Shown here piece after piece: positions 1 through 7,811 of a stretch of DNA of 64,000 bases. Source of the DNA: Microbacterium sp. Root166 (GTDB lineage: Bacteria; Actinomycetota; Actinomycetes; Actinomycetales; Microbacteriaceae); contig NZ_LMGL01000001.1 of NCBI RefSeq assembly GCF_001427145.1, positions 853,540 through 917,539 of the forward strand, in the 5' to 3' direction. The position numbers and the translations under genes are program-made. Below the pieces are notes generated by a model, which made no database searches, was not told the DNA's origin, and was given only the letters and a program-made list of their open reading frames with translations. Each line of letters starts with the position of its first letter. Within the stretch, counting starts at the first letter, position 1.

Positions 1-39
1 CCCTGCGGGCACGACGAGCCAGACGATCGGCGTCGTCAC
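1..39 (-). CDS. Start of a gene running off the left edge, possibly a glycosyltransferase
   Basis: A GTG at 39 overlaps the stop of the pterin-synthase-like gene (GTGA), so the frame is translationally coupled to it. Only 13 codons lie in the window and they encode [13 protein letters not shown], a hydrophobic strand of the kind that opens GT-B glycosyltransferases. The coupling is visible; the family is a guess from context and a short N-terminus. It would be the third gene of the leftward operon. Confidence 0.4.
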   Translation of the reverse strand, partial: MTTPIVWLVVPAG

Positions 40-431
40 AGCTCGACCTCGAACGAGGCCCACGCGATGTGCGACTCGCGCAGCGTGACCTCGAGTCCGG
101 TGAGGTGGCCATCCCCGAGAGATCCGGCACGCACCGCGGCGATGAGCCGCTCCGCGATGACGCTGCACAGTCGCTCAGTCGTCGTGTTGACGCCCGCGAA
201 CTCCGGCTCGTCATCGAGATTCCGGTACGACAATGCGGCCAGGATGCCGTGCAGCGCCTCCGATGCGCGTCCGATGTCGACGACCACGCCGTCTGCGTCG
301 AGGTCGGCCGCACGGAAGGTCGCATCGACGACGTAGGTCGCGCCGTGCAGTCGCTGCGCCGGCCCGAAGACCTCGCCGGTGAAACTGTGCGCGATCATCA
401 TGTGGTCCCGAACCGTCACGGAATAGCTCAT
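36..431 (-). CDS. 6-pyruvoyl-tetrahydropterin synthase / QueD-like protein, divergent metal site
   Basis: 131 aa, the usual size for the T-fold PTPS/QueD family, whose members convert dihydroneopterin triphosphate to pterins or 7-deazaguanine precursors. The ATG at 431 overlaps the stop of the upstream dehydrogenase (ATGA). An upstream in-frame start would read into that gene and is not preferred. The family skeleton is recognisable (IAHSFTG near the N-terminus, RLHGATY in the middle, a C-terminal [14 protein letters not shown] strand). The usual HGH zinc motif reads HGA and the catalytic Cys before it is absent. Zinc binding and classical synthase chemistry are therefore doubtful, and the protein may bind a pterin or act in an unknown pathway with its operon partners. 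Confidence 0.75.
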   Translation of the reverse strand: MSYSVTVRDHMMIAHSFTGEVFGPAQRLHGATYVVDATFRAADLDADGVVVDIGRASEALHGILAALSYRNLDDEPEFAGVNTTTERLCSVIAERLIAAVRAGSLGDGHLTGLEVTLRESHIAWASFEVEL

Positions 432-1414
432 CCCGCATCCCTCCAGTCGATGGTGTGGCACAGCCCCGGCGAAGACCCCGACGCGATCTCGGCCATGACG
501 ACCGGAAGGTCGCGCCAGGACGAGTCACCGGTCAGCAGCGCGTCGAAGGCCGGGTCGCGCAGCAGCCCCAGCGCCAGCGCCAGCCGGTCGGCCGTCGACC
601 GGCTCCCGCGCCGACGCGGGGCGACCATTCCCACCTGGCTGGACCGGATCGACAGCCTGCGGGAGTGGAAGTCCCCGCCGAGCCGGACGCTGACGGCCCG
701 ATCGCCGAACCAGCTGGCCTCGATGATCTCGCCCTCTGTCCCCGCCGTCTCGATCGCCAGCTGCAGGCCGTCGCCGGAACCGCTGGCATCGACCACGATG
801 TCGCGATCACGAGGCGCATGGTCCGGATGGGCGTAAGCGACGCCGAGTCGCTCGCACACGTCCGCTTTCGCCCGGTCGATGTCGACGACCGTGACCTCGA
901 CTCCGGGGACGCCCCGTGCGAGCCGCGCCACCGAGCACCCGATCATCCCCGCACCGATCACCGTGAGGCGATCCCCGACGAGTGGGGCGGCATCCCAGAG
1001 GATGTTCACGGCCGTCTCAACCGCACCCGCGAGCACCGCCCGCCGCGGCGGCACGTCGTCCGGCACGACGTGCACCGCCGACTCCGGAACCACAAAGGCC
1101 GACTGATGCGGGTGGAGTGCGAAGACGGCCCTGCCCGCGAGGGCGGGCGGCCCCTGCTCGACGACGCCGACGTTCAGGTAGCCGTACTTCACCGGTCCGC
1201 CGAAGTCGCCCTGCTGGAACGGTGCCCGCATGCGCAGCCGCTCGCTCTCGGGCACCTCGCCGCGGAACACCACCGACTCCGTCCCACGGCTGATGCCGCT
1301 CCACAGAGTCCGGACGAGAACCTCGCCGTCCACGGGCGCGTCCACGACCTCACTGCGGAGGGATCCTGTGCCGGGGCTCTCCACCCAGAACGCCGTCGCC
1401 TTCATCGGCGGCAC
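428..1414 (-). CDS. Medium-chain dehydrogenase/reductase lacking zinc ligands
   Basis: 328 aa. The C-terminal half carries a Rossmann nucleotide site ([14 protein letters not shown], about residues 153-166). The N-terminal domain has SGISRGTES where zinc alcohol dehydrogenases have their catalytic Cys, and [10 protein letters not shown] where they have the GHE histidine. This resembles the non-zinc BchC-like branch of the superfamily. The GTG at 1414 gives the longest frame; an ATG at 1405 is equally possible, and neither has a clear Shine-Dalgarno. It is first of a leftward operon with the pterin-synthase-like gene and diverges from the CDP-alcohol phosphatidyltransferase. Substrate unknown. 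Confidence 0.75.
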   Translation of the reverse strand: MPPMKATAFWVESPGTGSLRSEVVDAPVDGEVLVRTLWSGISRGTESVVFRGEVPESERLRMRAPFQQGDFGGPVKYGYLNVGVVEQGPPALAGRAVFALHPHQSAFVVPESAVHVVPDDVPPRRAVLAGAVETAVNILWDAAPLVGDRLTVIGAGMIGCSVARLARGVPGVEVTVVDIDRAKADVCERLGVAYAHPDHAPRDRDIVVDASGSGDGLQLAIETAGTEGEIIEASWFGDRAVSVRLGGDFHSRRLSIRSSQVGMVAPRRRGSRSTADRLALALGLLRDPAFDALLTGDSSWRDLPVVMAEIASGSSPGLCHTIDWRDAG

Positions 1415-1491
1415 ACCCGCGTCGCTGAGATCAAGGCCCTCGCCGGACGCACCTGCCAGGTGGTATCCATGACCGAGGAAGGGAGCTCTCC

Positions 1492-2232
1492 ATGCCGAAG
1501 ATCCATCTGGCTCCCCTCCTGTCGCTCGCGGCGGGCACGCTGGGCCTGGTCGCCCTCGACCGGCTGTCTTCGCTCTCGGCGGCCGGATGGACCGCCGGAT
1601 TCCTCTACCTTGTCGTGTCGGACGGACTCCTCGCCAGGGGGTTGCACCGCAGCGGGATGTCCGAGATCGGCTGGGGCAACTGGGCCACGACGCTCCGTTC
1701 CACGCTCGTCGCCCTTGTCACGGCGCTGGTGGCGACCTCGTTCACGGCGCCGGTGCCGGTCGCATTGCTGACCGTGCTGGCCGCGGTCTCCCTGGCGCTC
1801 GATGCGGTCGACGGCTGGCTCGCCCGCCGCACCCACAGCGTGAGCGACCTGGGCGCGCGGTTCGACATGGAGGTCGACGCGTTCCTGCTGCTCGTCCTGA
1901 GCGCGTACCTCGCACCGGAGCTGGGCTGGTGGGTGCTGCTGATCGGCCTGCTGCGGTACGCCTTCGTGGTGGCGGGCTGGCTTCTGCCCTGGATGCGGGC
2001 GACCCTGCCGCCGCGCTACTGGCGGAAGGTGGTCACGGCCGTCGCCGGGATCGCACTGGTGGCTGCGGCATCCGGAATCCTTCCCCCGTGGGCGTCGGCC
2101 GGCGCTGTCCTGATCGCCCTCGCCCTGCTGGTGGAGTCGTTCGGGAGGGACGTGCTGTGGCTCTTCGCCCGTCGGCACCGCAGCACCGCCCGCCCGGCTG
2201 CGGGCCAGAAGACGAAGGGAGCCGTCCGATGA
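1492..2232 (+). CDS. CDP-alcohol phosphatidyltransferase family membrane protein
   Basis: 246 aa integral membrane enzyme with about six hydrophobic segments. The family signature DGxxARx8GxxxDxxxD is complete: DAVDGWLARR then SDLGARFDMEVD around residues 103-126. Members transfer a phosphoalcohol from CDP-alcohol (or a lipid from CDP-diacylglycerol) using these Asp residues with Mg2+ or Mn2+. The ATG at 1492 follows a good Shine-Dalgarno (GGAAGGGAG). It is coupled by ATGA to a small membrane protein and is divergent from the dehydrogenase/pterin operon, with which it probably forms one functional cluster. The acceptor cannot be read from sequence. Confidence 0.88.
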   Translation: MPKIHLAPLLSLAAGTLGLVALDRLSSLSAAGWTAGFLYLVVSDGLLARGLHRSGMSEIGWGNWATTLRSTLVALVTALVATSFTAPVPVALLTVLAAVSLALDAVDGWLARRTHSVSDLGARFDMEVDAFLLLVLSAYLAPELGWWVLLIGLLRYAFVVAGWLLPWMRATLPPRYWRKVVTAVAGIALVAAASGILPPWASAGAVLIALALLVESFGRDVLWLFARRHRSTARPAAGQKTKGAVR

Positions 2233-2618
2233 CCGATCGCTCTCGGGGAGGCCTGTGGGCCCTGCGCATCCTGAGCGCCGTGCTGCTGCTGGCGGCAGGC
2301 GGCATCCATCTGTATCTGATCTTCAACGGCGTCGGCGGCGTGCTGGGGGTCATGTTCTTCCTCAACGCGCTGGCCGGACTCGTGCTCGCGATCGCGATGC
2401 TGGTGCTGCGCGGGCGCCTGCTGCAGTTCGCGGCGGTGCTGAGCCTGCTGTTCATGATCGCGACGCTGCTGGCACTCGTGCTCGCACTGACCGTGGGGCT
2501 CTTCGGGATCACCACCGACTGGGACTTCACGCTCGTGCGCGAGACCGTGATCGTCGAGTCGATCGGCGTGGTCGTGCTCGCGATCACGACCGTCGCGGTG
2601 CTGCGGGCCAAGCTCTAG
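2229..2618 (+). CDS. Small four-helix membrane protein
   Basis: 129 aa, almost entirely hydrophobic, with four predicted transmembrane helices (about residues 8-30, 35-57, 62-87 and 103-126). The ATG overlaps the stop of the phosphatidyltransferase (ATGA), so it is translationally coupled and may assist it. The stop TAG at 2616-2618 lies in a CTAG that also contains the stop of the convergent gene. I recognise no family motif. Confidence 0.8.
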   Translation: MTDRSRGGLWALRILSAVLLLAAGGIHLYLIFNGVGGVLGVMFFLNALAGLVLAIAMLVLRGRLLQFAAVLSLLFMIATLLALVLALTVGLFGITTDWDFTLVRETVIVESIGVVVLAITTVAVLRAKL

Positions 2619-3532
2619 AAGACGTACTCCATCAGTTCAGTCCCCAGGGTGCGGAACGCCTCGTGCGCGCGCAGGCGGTGCATGATCGACAGGTCGTCGA
2701 AGCACACGATGAGTGCATACGAGACGCCCGCACGGGGGCCCGCCAGGACACCGGCTTCGACCCGGATGCCGGCATCCCGGCCCGTCTTGTTGATGAAGAG
2801 CAGCCCGTACTCGTCATCGTCGTGGGCGAAGGGGTCCAGCCCCGTCGCCGAGGCGACGAGCGAGAGATCGTGGTTCAGGCTCAGCCACTCCGCGACCTGC
2901 GCGCTCACGCTCGGTGAGACGACCTGCGAGTTCACCAGGGCGGCGAACACTTCGGCGAGCTCACCGGCGGACCCGAGCGCGAAGTGCGGGGCGTCGTCGG
3001 GCCCGCGCTCGTCGCGCATGCGGTCCAGCAGCGCCGACCGGGTCATGCCCAGGTCCTCGAGCCGCGCCCGCACCGCCGGCAGACCCACTCGCGAGAGCAA
3101 CGCGTTGGTCGCCAGTGCATCGCCGGTGGATGCCGTCAGCACCGCGAGGTCGCACAGCGGCAGCGCCGGCGCCTTGAGGTGCTGCCAGACCCCGCCGTCG
3201 CGGACCGGGGGGATGTGCGCCCGGTCGATGATCTCGAGCGGGTCGAGCACGCCCGACTCGAACTCCGCCGCCACCTCGATGAGCAGCGGCACCACCCCGA
3301 GCCCGGCGACGGGCAGCGTCACGAAGTCGTCCCCGGCAAGCACCGCCGTGCCGCGGTCCAGGTCCGTGATGCGCACCGACACCTTCGCACCGGATGCCGC
3401 CAGCTCCTCGAGCGCCTTGAGCGTCGAGGTGAACGTCCGGCGACCGGCGTTCGCCCGCTTGAGCGGTCGCCGGTTCGAGCTCCGTCGCGCCCCCCGCAGC
3501 GACTCGGCGTCCCTTCTGGGCTCGGTGCCCAC
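2615..3532 (-). CDS. Beta-lactamase-fold serine-hydrolase homologue, nucleophile missing
   Basis: 305 aa, of the length and layout of class A beta-lactamase-like serine hydrolases. The C-terminal KTG box is present (INKTGRDAG) with following strand residues typical of the fold. Where SxxK is expected before the helix the sequence reads PVAGLGVVPLLIE, with no Ser or Lys. An SDN-like loop is only partly kept (STGDALATN). It is probably catalytically dead or works differently. The chosen start is GTG 3532, preceded by GGAAGGA at 8 nt; a GTG at 3607 overlapping the M13 stop (GTGA) would add 25 low-complexity residues. No signal peptide is evident. It follows the M13 peptidase gene on the same strand. 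Confidence 0.7.
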   Translation of the reverse strand: MGTEPRRDAESLRGARRSSNRRPLKRANAGRRTFTSTLKALEELAASGAKVSVRITDLDRGTAVLAGDDFVTLPVAGLGVVPLLIEVAAEFESGVLDPLEIIDRAHIPPVRDGGVWQHLKAPALPLCDLAVLTASTGDALATNALLSRVGLPAVRARLEDLGMTRSALLDRMRDERGPDDAPHFALGSAGELAEVFAALVNSQVVSPSVSAQVAEWLSLNHDLSLVASATGLDPFAHDDDEYGLLFINKTGRDAGIRVEAGVLAGPRAGVSYALIVCFDDLSIMHRLRAHEAFRTLGTELMEYVF

Positions 3533-3603
3533 AGGTGGGGTCCTTCCGGTGATGGGGTGGGTTACGGGATCGGGGTGCTCTCGGACGGGCGCTGCCCGCC
3601 CCC

Positions 3604-5568
3604 TCACCAGATGGTGACGCGCTGGTTCTCGTCGAGCCAGAGCTCGTCGGACTCCGTCACGCCGAACGCGTCGTAGAACGCGTCGATGTTACGCACGATC
3701 TGGTTGCAGCGGAACTCATTGGGCGAGTGCGGGTCGACCGTCAGGAGGCGGATGGTCTCGGCATCCCGTCCCTTCTGCTGCCAGATCTGCGCCCAGCTGA
3801 GCAGCAGGCGCTGCACGCCCGTGAACCCGTCGATGACCGGCGCCTCTTCGCCGCCGAGCGAGAGCTCGTACGCCTTCAGCGCGATGCCCAGCCCGCCGAG
3901 GTCGCCGATGTTCTCGCCGACCGTGAGCGATCCGTTCACGGTGTGGTCGCCGTCGAGCCCCAGCGGGGAGAGCGCGTCGAACTGGGCGATGAGCACGGTC
4001 GTGCGCTCTTCGAACGCAGTGCGGTCGTCGTCGGTCCACCAGTCCCGCAGCGATCCGTCGCCGTCGAACCGGCTGCCCTGGTCGTCGAAGCCGTGCCCGA
4101 TCTCGTGACCGATGACCGCGCCGATCCCGCCGTAGTTGGCGGCGGCGTCGCGATCGGCCTCGAAGAACGGGTACTGCAGGATCGCCGCGGGGAAGACGAT
4201 CTCGTTCATCAACGGGTTGTAGTACGCGTTGACGGTCTGCGGGGTCATGTACCACTCGTCGCGGTCGATCGGCTGACCGACCTTGCCGAGCTGACGGTCG
4301 TGCTCCCAGATGTGGGCGCGGCGGACGTTGCCGATCAGGTCGGCGGCGTCGATCTCGAGCGCGGAGTAGTCCTTCCACTTCACGGGGAAGCCGATCTTGG
4401 GCGTGAACGCGTCGAGCTTCGCCAGAGCGCGCTGACGGGTCTCGGGCGTCATCCACTCCAGGCCGGTGATCGACTGGCGGTACGCCTCGATCAGGTTGGC
4501 GACCAGCTCATCCATCTCCGCCTTCGCGGTGGGCGGGAAGTGCCGCTCGACGTACACCTTGCCGATCGCCTCGCCGAGGGCCGCCTCGGCGAGACCGACG
4601 CCGCGCTTCCACCGCTCGCGGTTCACCGGCACGCCGGTGAGCTGCGTGCCGTAGAAGGCGAAGTTCTCGGCGACGAACTCCTCCGACAGGAAGGCCGCCG
4701 AGCCGTGCACGATCGAGAAGCGCAGCCAAGCCTTCCAGTCCTCGAGCCGGTCCTCGCGCAGCAGCGCGCCGAGCCCCTCGAGGAAGCTGGGCTGGTACAC
4801 GTTGATCTCGGTGAACACCGCGCCGTGCTCGGGAGCCAGTCCCTCGAGCCATGGGCTGAGGTCCATGCCCGCGAGCGCCTGGACGTCATCCCACGGCAGC
4901 AGGTTGTAGGTCGCGACGGCGTCGCGGCTCTTGACGTTGTCCCAGTGGTGCGTGGCCAGCTCTGTCTCGAGCGCGACGACGCGGTCGGCGGATGCCGCGG
5001 CCTCGTCCACCCCGGCGAGCTCGAGCATTTTCTGCACGTGGGCGCGGAACGCCGTGCGCGTCGCCTCGAAGTTCTCGAGCCGGTAGTAGCTCTCGTCGGG
5101 AAGCGACAGGCCGCCCTGGATGAAGAACGGCACGTACCGGGTCGGGTTGCCCGGGTCGGGCTCGATGTACAGGTGGATGAGGCCGGCTGCGCCGTCGCGC
5201 TCGAGGGCGCCGATGGTGCGGAGGAAACCGGGGATGTCGGTCACCGCATCGACGGCGGCGAGCGCGTCGCGCAGCGGGGCGGCGCCCAGCGCCTCGACCC
5301 GCTCGGTATCCATGAAGCTCGTGTAGAGGTCGCCGATCTTGCGGGTCTCGGTACCCGGCTCGGCATCCCTGGACTCCTCGACGATGGCGTGGACGTCCTT
5401 CTCGGCCTGCTCGGCGATGAGGTGGAACGAGCCCCAGCGGGCCTTGTCGTCGGGGATCTCGGTGCGTTCCAGCCACGCTCCGTTGACGTGGCGGAAGAGG
5501 TCGTCCTGCGGGCGGATCTCGGCGCTGAGCTCCTCGAGCGCGAGACCGGAACGGGGGGCGTCGGTCAT
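3604..5568 (-). CDS. M13 family (neprilysin-like) zinc metallopeptidase
   Basis: 654 aa, the normal size for bacterial soluble M13 peptidases. The zinc site HEIGH sits near residue 488 (VIGHEIGHGFDDQG) and the third ligand motif ENIGDLGG follows about 60 residues later. The N-terminal region (QDDLFRHVNGAWL) and the C-terminal VDPHSPNEFRCN signature are also typical. It hydrolyses oligopeptides; no signal peptide is seen, so it is likely cytoplasmic. The ATG at 5568 is 7 nt from a TATCCT -10 box, which argues for leaderless translation and against longer upstream frames. Confidence 0.93.
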   Translation of the reverse strand: MTDAPRSGLALEELSAEIRPQDDLFRHVNGAWLERTEIPDDKARWGSFHLIAEQAEKDVHAIVEESRDAEPGTETRKIGDLYTSFMDTERVEALGAAPLRDALAAVDAVTDIPGFLRTIGALERDGAAGLIHLYIEPDPGNPTRYVPFFIQGGLSLPDESYYRLENFEATRTAFRAHVQKMLELAGVDEAAASADRVVALETELATHHWDNVKSRDAVATYNLLPWDDVQALAGMDLSPWLEGLAPEHGAVFTEINVYQPSFLEGLGALLREDRLEDWKAWLRFSIVHGSAAFLSEEFVAENFAFYGTQLTGVPVNRERWKRGVGLAEAALGEAIGKVYVERHFPPTAKAEMDELVANLIEAYRQSITGLEWMTPETRQRALAKLDAFTPKIGFPVKWKDYSALEIDAADLIGNVRRAHIWEHDRQLGKVGQPIDRDEWYMTPQTVNAYYNPLMNEIVFPAAILQYPFFEADRDAAANYGGIGAVIGHEIGHGFDDQGSRFDGDGSLRDWWTDDDRTAFEERTTVLIAQFDALSPLGLDGDHTVNGSLTVGENIGDLGGLGIALKAYELSLGGEEAPVIDGFTGVQRLLLSWAQIWQQKGRDAETIRLLTVDPHSPNEFRCNQIVRNIDAFYDAFGVTESDELWLDENQRVTIW

Positions 5569-5575
5569 GCGTCCC

Positions 5576-5581
5576 AGGATA
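5576..5581 (-). promoter_or_regulatory. -10 box of M13 peptidase gene
   Basis: TATCCT on the minus strand, 7 nt before the ATG at 5568; no Shine-Dalgarno, consistent with leaderless transcription. Confidence 0.6.
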
Positions 5582-5610
5582 TGCGCACACTCGTCGCAGC
5601 CGGCCAGGCT

Positions 5611-5644
5611 CGGTCGTTGAGCGAGCACAGCGAGACGAAACGCG
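5611..5644 (+). repeat. REP-like element, single unit
   Basis: Starts CGGTCGTTGAGCGAGC and ends GAGACGAAACGC. Same unit as at 22989-23097 and 25876-25958, here as one arm only and between divergent genes rather than downstream of genes. Confidence 0.8.
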
Positions 5645-5661
5645 CCGTCCGGCGCCCGGCC

Positions 5662-5667
5662 TAGGCT
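5662..5667 (+). promoter_or_regulatory. -10 box of MATE gene
   Basis: TAGGCT 6 nt before GTG 5674, predicting transcription start at the start codon. Confidence 0.65.
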
Positions 5668-5673
5668 CGAAGC

Positions 5674-6999
5674 GTGACGAGCATGCCCGCGACGCTGAAC
5701 CGCGACATCCTGCGGCTCGCCGTCCCGGCGCTGGGCGCTCTCGTCGCCGAGCCGCTGTTCCTGCTCGTGGACTCCGCCCTCGTCGGGCACCTGGGCGTCA
5801 CTCCCCTCGCGGGCCTCGGCATTGCGTCCGCCGTGCTGCAGACGATCGTCGGGCTCATGGTCTTCCTGGCGTACTCGACGACTCCGGCCGTGGCGCGGCG
5901 GTTCGGCGCCGGCGATCCGACGCGCGCCGTCTCGGTCGGCATCGACGGCATGTGGCTCGCGCTCGGGCTCGGCGCCGCGCTCGCGCTCGGCGGCTACCTC
6001 GCCACCCCGCTGCTGGTCGGGCTGTTCGGAGCGGATGCCGCGGTCGCCGAGCAGGCCGAGATCTACCTCGGGATCTCGATGTGGGGTCTCCCGGCGATGC
6101 TGATCGTGTTCGCGGCGACCGGGCTGCTCCGCGGCATGCAGGACACCGTCACCCCGCTGTGGATCGCCGGCATCGGCTTCGCCGCGAACGCCGGCCTCAA
6201 CTGGCTCTTCATCTACGGCTTCGGGTGGGGCATCGCCGGGTCCGCGGTCGGCACGGTGCTCGCCCAGTGGGGAATGGTCGGCGCCTACGTGCTGGTCGTC
6301 GGCCGGCTGGCACGCCGGCACGCGGCATCCGTCCGACCCCACCGCGAGGGCGTGCGCGGCTCGGCGCGCTCCGGCGGCTGGCTGTTCCTGCGCACCGTGT
6401 CGCTGCGCATCGCGCTGCTCGCGACGGTCGCGGTCGCGACCATGCTCGGCACTGAGGAGCTCGCCGGCTGGCAGGTCGCGTTCACGATCTTCTCGACGGC
6501 GGCGTTCGCCCTCGACGCCCTGGCGATCGCGGCGCAGGCCCTCATCGGCAAGGGCCTGGGCGCCGACGACATCCCGCTCGTGCGGCGCGTGCTCGGCCGG
6601 ACTCTGGCGTGGGGCGCGTGGTTCGGCGTCATCGTCGGGGTCGCGATCGGTGCGCTGTCGGGAGTCATCGGGCTCCTCTTCACCGGCGACCCCGCCGTCG
6701 CCGCCCTGGTGCAGCCGGCGCTCATCGTGCTGGCGATCGCGCAGCCCGTCTGCGGCATCGTGTTCGTGCTCGACGGCGTGCTGATCGGCGCGGGCGACGC
6801 CAAGTACCTGGCGATCGCCGGCGGCCTCAACCTCATCCCCTACCTGCCCGCGCTGGTGCTCGTCGGGGTGCTCCAGCCGCCCGGGGCCGCCGGCCTGGCA
6901 TGGCTGTCGGTGGCGTTCTTCGGGGTGTACATGCTCGCGCGGCTCGCGACGCTGGGCTGGCGCGTGCGCGGCGCCGCCTGGATGACCGCCGGGGCGTGA
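5674..6999 (+). CDS. MATE family multidrug/metabolite exporter (DinF-like)
   Basis: 441 aa with twelve hydrophobic segments arranged as two homologous halves. The opening MPATLNRDILRLAVPALG and LVDSALVGHLG are typical of the DinF branch of MATE antiporters, which export cationic drugs or metabolites using a H+ or Na+ gradient. The GTG at 5674 lies 6 nt after TAGGCT, consistent with a leaderless mRNA. It is divergent from the M13 peptidase and convergent with the RNA methyltransferase, whose end lies 13 nt beyond its own. Confidence 0.9.
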   Translation: MTSMPATLNRDILRLAVPALGALVAEPLFLLVDSALVGHLGVTPLAGLGIASAVLQTIVGLMVFLAYSTTPAVARRFGAGDPTRAVSVGIDGMWLALGLGAALALGGYLATPLLVGLFGADAAVAEQAEIYLGISMWGLPAMLIVFAATGLLRGMQDTVTPLWIAGIGFAANAGLNWLFIYGFGWGIAGSAVGTVLAQWGMVGAYVLVVGRLARRHAASVRPHREGVRGSARSGGWLFLRTVSLRIALLATVAVATMLGTEELAGWQVAFTIFSTAAFALDALAIAAQALIGKGLGADDIPLVRRVLGRTLAWGAWFGVIVGVAIGALSGVIGLLFTGDPAVAALVQPALIVLAIAQPVCGIVFVLDGVLIGAGDAKYLAIAGGLNLIPYLPALVLVGVLQPPGAAGLAWLSVAFFGVYMLARLATLGWRVRGAAWMTAGA

Positions 7000-7011
7000 G
7001 GATGCCGGGGC

Positions 7012-7650
7012 TCACGCCCAGCGACGGCACCACTCGTACATGACCACCGCGCCGGCGGCGCCGGCGTTGATCGACCGCGTCGAGCCGTACTGGGTGATCT
7101 CGACGACCGCGGATGCCGCGGCGAGAGCCTCGGGCGAGAGCCCGGGACCCTCCTGGCCGAACAGCAGCACGCACCGCTCGGGAAGATCGGCGTGATCGAG
7201 CGGCACCGAGCCGTCGACGTTGTCGATCGCGATGATCGGCAGGGCGGCGGCATCCGCCCACTGCGTGAAGGCCGCGACGTCCTCGTGGTGCCGCACGTGC
7301 TGATAGCGGTCGGTGACCATCGCCCCACGGCGGTTCCAGCGGCGCTTGCCGACGATGTGCACCTCGGCGGCGAGGAACGCGTTCGCGCTGCGCACGATCG
7401 AGCCGATGTTCATGTCGTGCTGCCAGTTCTCGATCGCCACGTGGAAGCCGTGCCGGCGCCGGTCGAGCTCGGCGACGATGGCGTCCATGCTCCAGTACCG
7501 GAACTCGTCCGCGACGTTGCGCGTGTCGCCGTGTCCGAGCAGTTCGCGGTCGTAGCGCGGGTCATCCGGCCACGCGTCCGGGTCGCCGGGCCACGGCCCC
7601 ACGCCGTACGGCAGCGTCGGCTCGGGCTCGGGGGCGGCGGGCTCGGTCAC
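7012..7650 (-). CDS. SpoU/TrmH family RNA 2'-O-methyltransferase
   Basis: 212 aa with all three SPOUT trefoil-knot motifs: NIGSIVRSANAF (motif 1), LLFGQEGPGLS (motif 2) and STRSINAGAAGAVVMYEW (motif 3). Such enzymes use SAM to methylate ribose 2'-OH in tRNA or rRNA. The N-terminal 40 residues are Pro-rich and lack the L7Ae-like domain of the rRNA enzymes. The GTG at 7650 is 6 nt from a TAGCCT box. The exact RNA target is not determined. Confidence 0.9.
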   Translation of the reverse strand: MTEPAAPEPEPTLPYGVGPWPGDPDAWPDDPRYDRELLGHGDTRNVADEFRYWSMDAIVAELDRRRHGFHVAIENWQHDMNIGSIVRSANAFLAAEVHIVGKRRWNRRGAMVTDRYQHVRHHEDVAAFTQWADAAALPIIAIDNVDGSVPLDHADLPERCVLLFGQEGPGLSPEALAAASAVVEITQYGSTRSINAGAAGAVVMYEWCRRWA

Positions 7651-7656
7651 CGGGTC

Positions 7657-7662
7657 AGGCTA
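7657..7662 (-). promoter_or_regulatory. -10 box of SpoU methyltransferase gene
   Basis: TAGCCT on the minus strand, 6 nt before GTG 7650. Confidence 0.65.
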
Positions 7663-7677
7663 CCCGGCTCCGAACCA

Positions 7678-7747
7678 GCCGAGAGTGCAGGAATCGCAAC
7701 CCGGGCAGCGCGGACACGTCGTTCGTGCACTCTCGGCGTTGTCTCGC
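7678..7747. repeat. Intergenic inverted repeat in a divergent promoter region
   Basis: Perfect 12-bp arms GCCGAGAGTGCA (7678-7689) and its complement (7736-7747), extendable to 15 of 16, with a 46-nt loop. Lying between divergent genes, it cannot be a terminator for either. The arm resembles that at 32464. Confidence 0.7.
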
Positions 7748-7767
7748 CGCGAGACCCTCGGAACACT

Positions 7768-7811
7768 TTTCGGCGCACCGAAATATGCCCTAGTATTTCG
7801 GTATGCCGAAA
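7768..7811 (+). promoter_or_regulatory. Twin MntR operators and promoter of mntH
   Basis: Two perfect dyads with identical arms, TTTCGG-CGCA-CCGAAA (7768-7783) and TTTCGG-TATG-CCGAAA (7796-7811), spaced 28 bp. The -10 TAGTAT (7791-7796) lies between and the second dyad contains the ATG at 7803, so repressor binding would cover -35, -10 and start codon. The MntR-type gene is immediately downstream of mntH. Confidence 0.8.

Noticed and set aside
2033..2611. 192-codon minus-strand frame over the small membrane protein
   Set aside because: It is antisense to hydrophobic codons and rich in Ser/Thr/Arg, with no ribosome site; the sense frame has a coupled start.
5569..6342. Upstream extension of the M13 peptidase frame to 912 codons
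   Set aside because: The extra residues read through the MATE gene antisense and are low-complexity; the -10 box at 5576-5581 fixes the start at 5568.
7741..7802. Manganese riboswitch before mntH
   Set aside because: The predicted transcript starts at the start codon, leaving no 5' leader; regulation is explained by the two dyads.
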